The notes beneath the pieces are model-generated. The model saw only the letters and a program-made list of their open reading frames with translations. It had not been told where the DNA came from and did not search any database. Below are positions 62,852-64,000 of a DNA stretch of 64,000 nucleotides, in pieces; the first letter of the stretch is position 1, and every line of letters starts with the position of its first letter. The DNA comes from Prevotella herbatica. GTDB taxonomy: Bacteria > Bacteroidota > Bacteroidia > Bacteroidales > Bacteroidaceae. Both the position numbers and the translations under genes were made by a program. The stretch spans positions 186,001 through 250,000 of the forward strand of contig NZ_AP024484.1 in NCBI RefSeq assembly GCF_017347605.1, read 5' to 3'.

Positions 62852-64000
62852 TTAAGCATTTTCCTTCCTCAGCATATCAAGTCCTTCACGGACAATGTGC
62901 TGTAATTCCAACTTAGAAGAATCTACAAATTCAGCAAGGGCAAAGTCTTCAGGAGAAACTTCATAAATACCAAGTAACTCCATCTTCTCTATATCACCTG
63001 CAATAATAGCCTTTATAAGATATTCTCCATAAATATCCATAGGCAGCACTTTGTCATACTCTCCACTCATAATCATGTGGCGTTCACCACCCTTTATTCG
63101 TGCATCAAGATTATATTCTCGTTTACCAAAAAGCCAAGAGAAATAGCTATGTGATGTAGAATACTCCTTCGTACGTGGAAGTATCCAACCTAAAAATTCA
63201 TCGACATTGTCACCTTCAGGTATAACTGTAACTTCTGATGTAGCAGCACCAATATAGTCTTCCATTGTGGCTTTCTTGCCGGTAAGTGGATTACCATTTA
63301 TTATACGTATATGATCTTCTTTAGCAAGTTTCCCTTGCAATACAATAGATAAAGGTGTTCCTATAAGAGCCTCTATATAAGACGGTTCTTTTATTTCACT
63401 TCCGGCAACAGCAATAACACGACGTAAGTCTACCTTACCTGTATTAAATAATCTACCTATAATAATTACACATGCAGGATCTACTGTCCAAACGACTTCA
63501 CCCTTGTTAACCGGGCAAACGCGATTCACCTGAACACCTACATTTCCTGCAGGACACTTACCTTCAAAAATATTTATTTCCACATTCTCTGCATTAACAA
63601 GAGCCTTAGCTGTCTGCTTTGAACTAATGCCGAGATATGTTTTTTGAATTTTAGAAAGAGCATTCAAACCTGTTTGAAAATCAGTTTCATTGCCTTCTAA
63701 TTCTACCTCAAAGTCTGACGCCAAAGGCATATCCCTAAATGCAGAAACAAAAATTGCCTTAGGAACTGTGTCTGGAGTTGTAGAAACAGCATAAGGTAAT
63801 TGTTTTATATATCCAAAAATACCTGCATCTAACAAAGTTTTCCTTACAGATTCTGCATCCAATAAGTTAACATCTTTAGAGCCAAAATCAAGAAACTGCT
63901 GTTCTTCATCAGCCCTAACCTTAACATACAAGATCTTACGCCTTTCACCTCTTGGTATAGCTTCAACTGTACCACTGACTGGAGATGCAAATTTAACTTC
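62852..64000 (-). CDS. nqrA: Na+-translocating NADH-quinone reductase subunit A (5' end outside the window)
   Basis: NqrA is the soluble cytoplasmic subunit near the quinone site. The frame is open to the right edge: the first visible residues are EVKFASPVSGTVEAIPRGE, the biotinyl/lipoyl-like N-terminal domain, so the gene continues beyond 64000. Further features are CPAGNVGVQVNRVCPVN and VIIGRLFNTGKVDLRRVIAVAG (part). About 383 codons are visible of about 450. It is the first gene of nqrABCDEF. Confidence 0.95.
   Translation of the reverse strand, partial: EVKFASPVSGTVEAIPRGERRKILYVKVRADEEQQFLDFGSKDVNLLDAESVRKTLLDAGIFGYIKQLPYAVSTTPDTVPKAIFVSAFRDMPLASDFEVELEGNETDFQTGLNALSKIQKTYLGISSKQTAKALVNAENVEINIFEGKCPAGNVGVQVNRVCPVNKGEVVWTVDPACVIIIGRLFNTGKVDLRRVIAVAGSEIKEPSYIEALIGTPLSIVLQGKLAKEDHIRIINGNPLTGKKATMEDYIGAATSEVTVIPEGDNVDEFLGWILPRTKEYSTSHSYFSWLFGKREYNLDARIKGGERHMIMSGEYDKVLPMDIYGEYLIKAIIAGDIEKMELLGIYEVSPEDFALAEFVDSSKLELQHIVREGLDMLRKENA

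Overview
The window is a 64-kb piece of a low-GC Bacteroidota chromosome, most likely Prevotella/Segatella-like. The evidence is the promoter type (TAnnTTTG -7 boxes with a TTTG/TTG -33 element), a NigD-like lipoprotein, ECF sigma factors with a sigma-linked barrel protein, a complete nqrA-F set, a split LysO exporter, a patatin/beta-barrel protein and the aromatic and branched-chain operon layouts. It reads as ordinary core chromosome: no prophage, CRISPR array or intact insertion sequence was seen. The species call is inference.

Layout. 1-299 is the end of pheS. 300-1774 is gene-poor and holds copy A of a 0.95-kb non-coding repeat. 1775-7895 (minus) is the isoleucine/valine operon ilvD-ilvB-ilvN-acyl-ACP thioesterase-ilvC; ilvC also has its own promoter and a candidate attenuator. 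8151-9218 is an OmpA-type protein. 9444-12360 (plus) is the lower cobalamin pathway cobU-cobT-cobS-cobC. 12367-14940 is an arabinofuranosidase, followed by folD and ffh. 17494-22323 (minus) is the Phe/Tyr operon pheA-aminotransferase-DAHP synthase/chorismate mutase-tyrA with an EEP nuclease at its end; a terminator-like hairpin with a possible antiterminator partner precedes pheA. 22592-24098 are TPR and secreted proteins of unknown role.

24257-28193 is a copper-handling neighbourhood: a Met/Tyr/Gly-rich barrel protein, a P-type ATPase that lacks most of its nucleotide-binding domain, a CopZ-like chaperone, tRNA-Val, tRNA-Tyr and an AraC-type regulator with an HMA-like N-terminus. 28190-35709 holds a MATE exporter, wecB, stomatin/NfeD, an M48 lipoprotein protease, a candidate 190-nt RNA (33716-33905), a HAD phosphatase and a flavinylated polyferredoxin membrane protein. 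35824-36782 is copy B of the repeat, inverted relative to copy A, with a transposase-like tail next to it. Then follow LysO (two genes), a NigD-sigma-barrel operon, a patatin, pabB/pabC, a membrane protein, glgB, YhcH, a MORN protein, kdsB, DUF2461, nth, Skp/OmpH, pepD, an ECF sigma factor, two identical tRNA-Arg genes, htpG, and nqrF-E-D-C-B-A (nqrA cut by the window end).

The most unusual content is the repeat pair at 452-1400 and 35824-36782. The copies align over their whole length in opposite orientation and keep terminal inverted repeats, inner inverted repeats, palindromes, a four-unit array with an exact 22-bp period, and an outward-facing promoter, but no intact reading frame. Other leads are the two amino-acid attenuators, the free-standing RNA, the shortened CopA, the rubredoxin-NqrC fusion and several apparently leaderless genes. 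All homology statements are from reading the translated sequence; no search was run.
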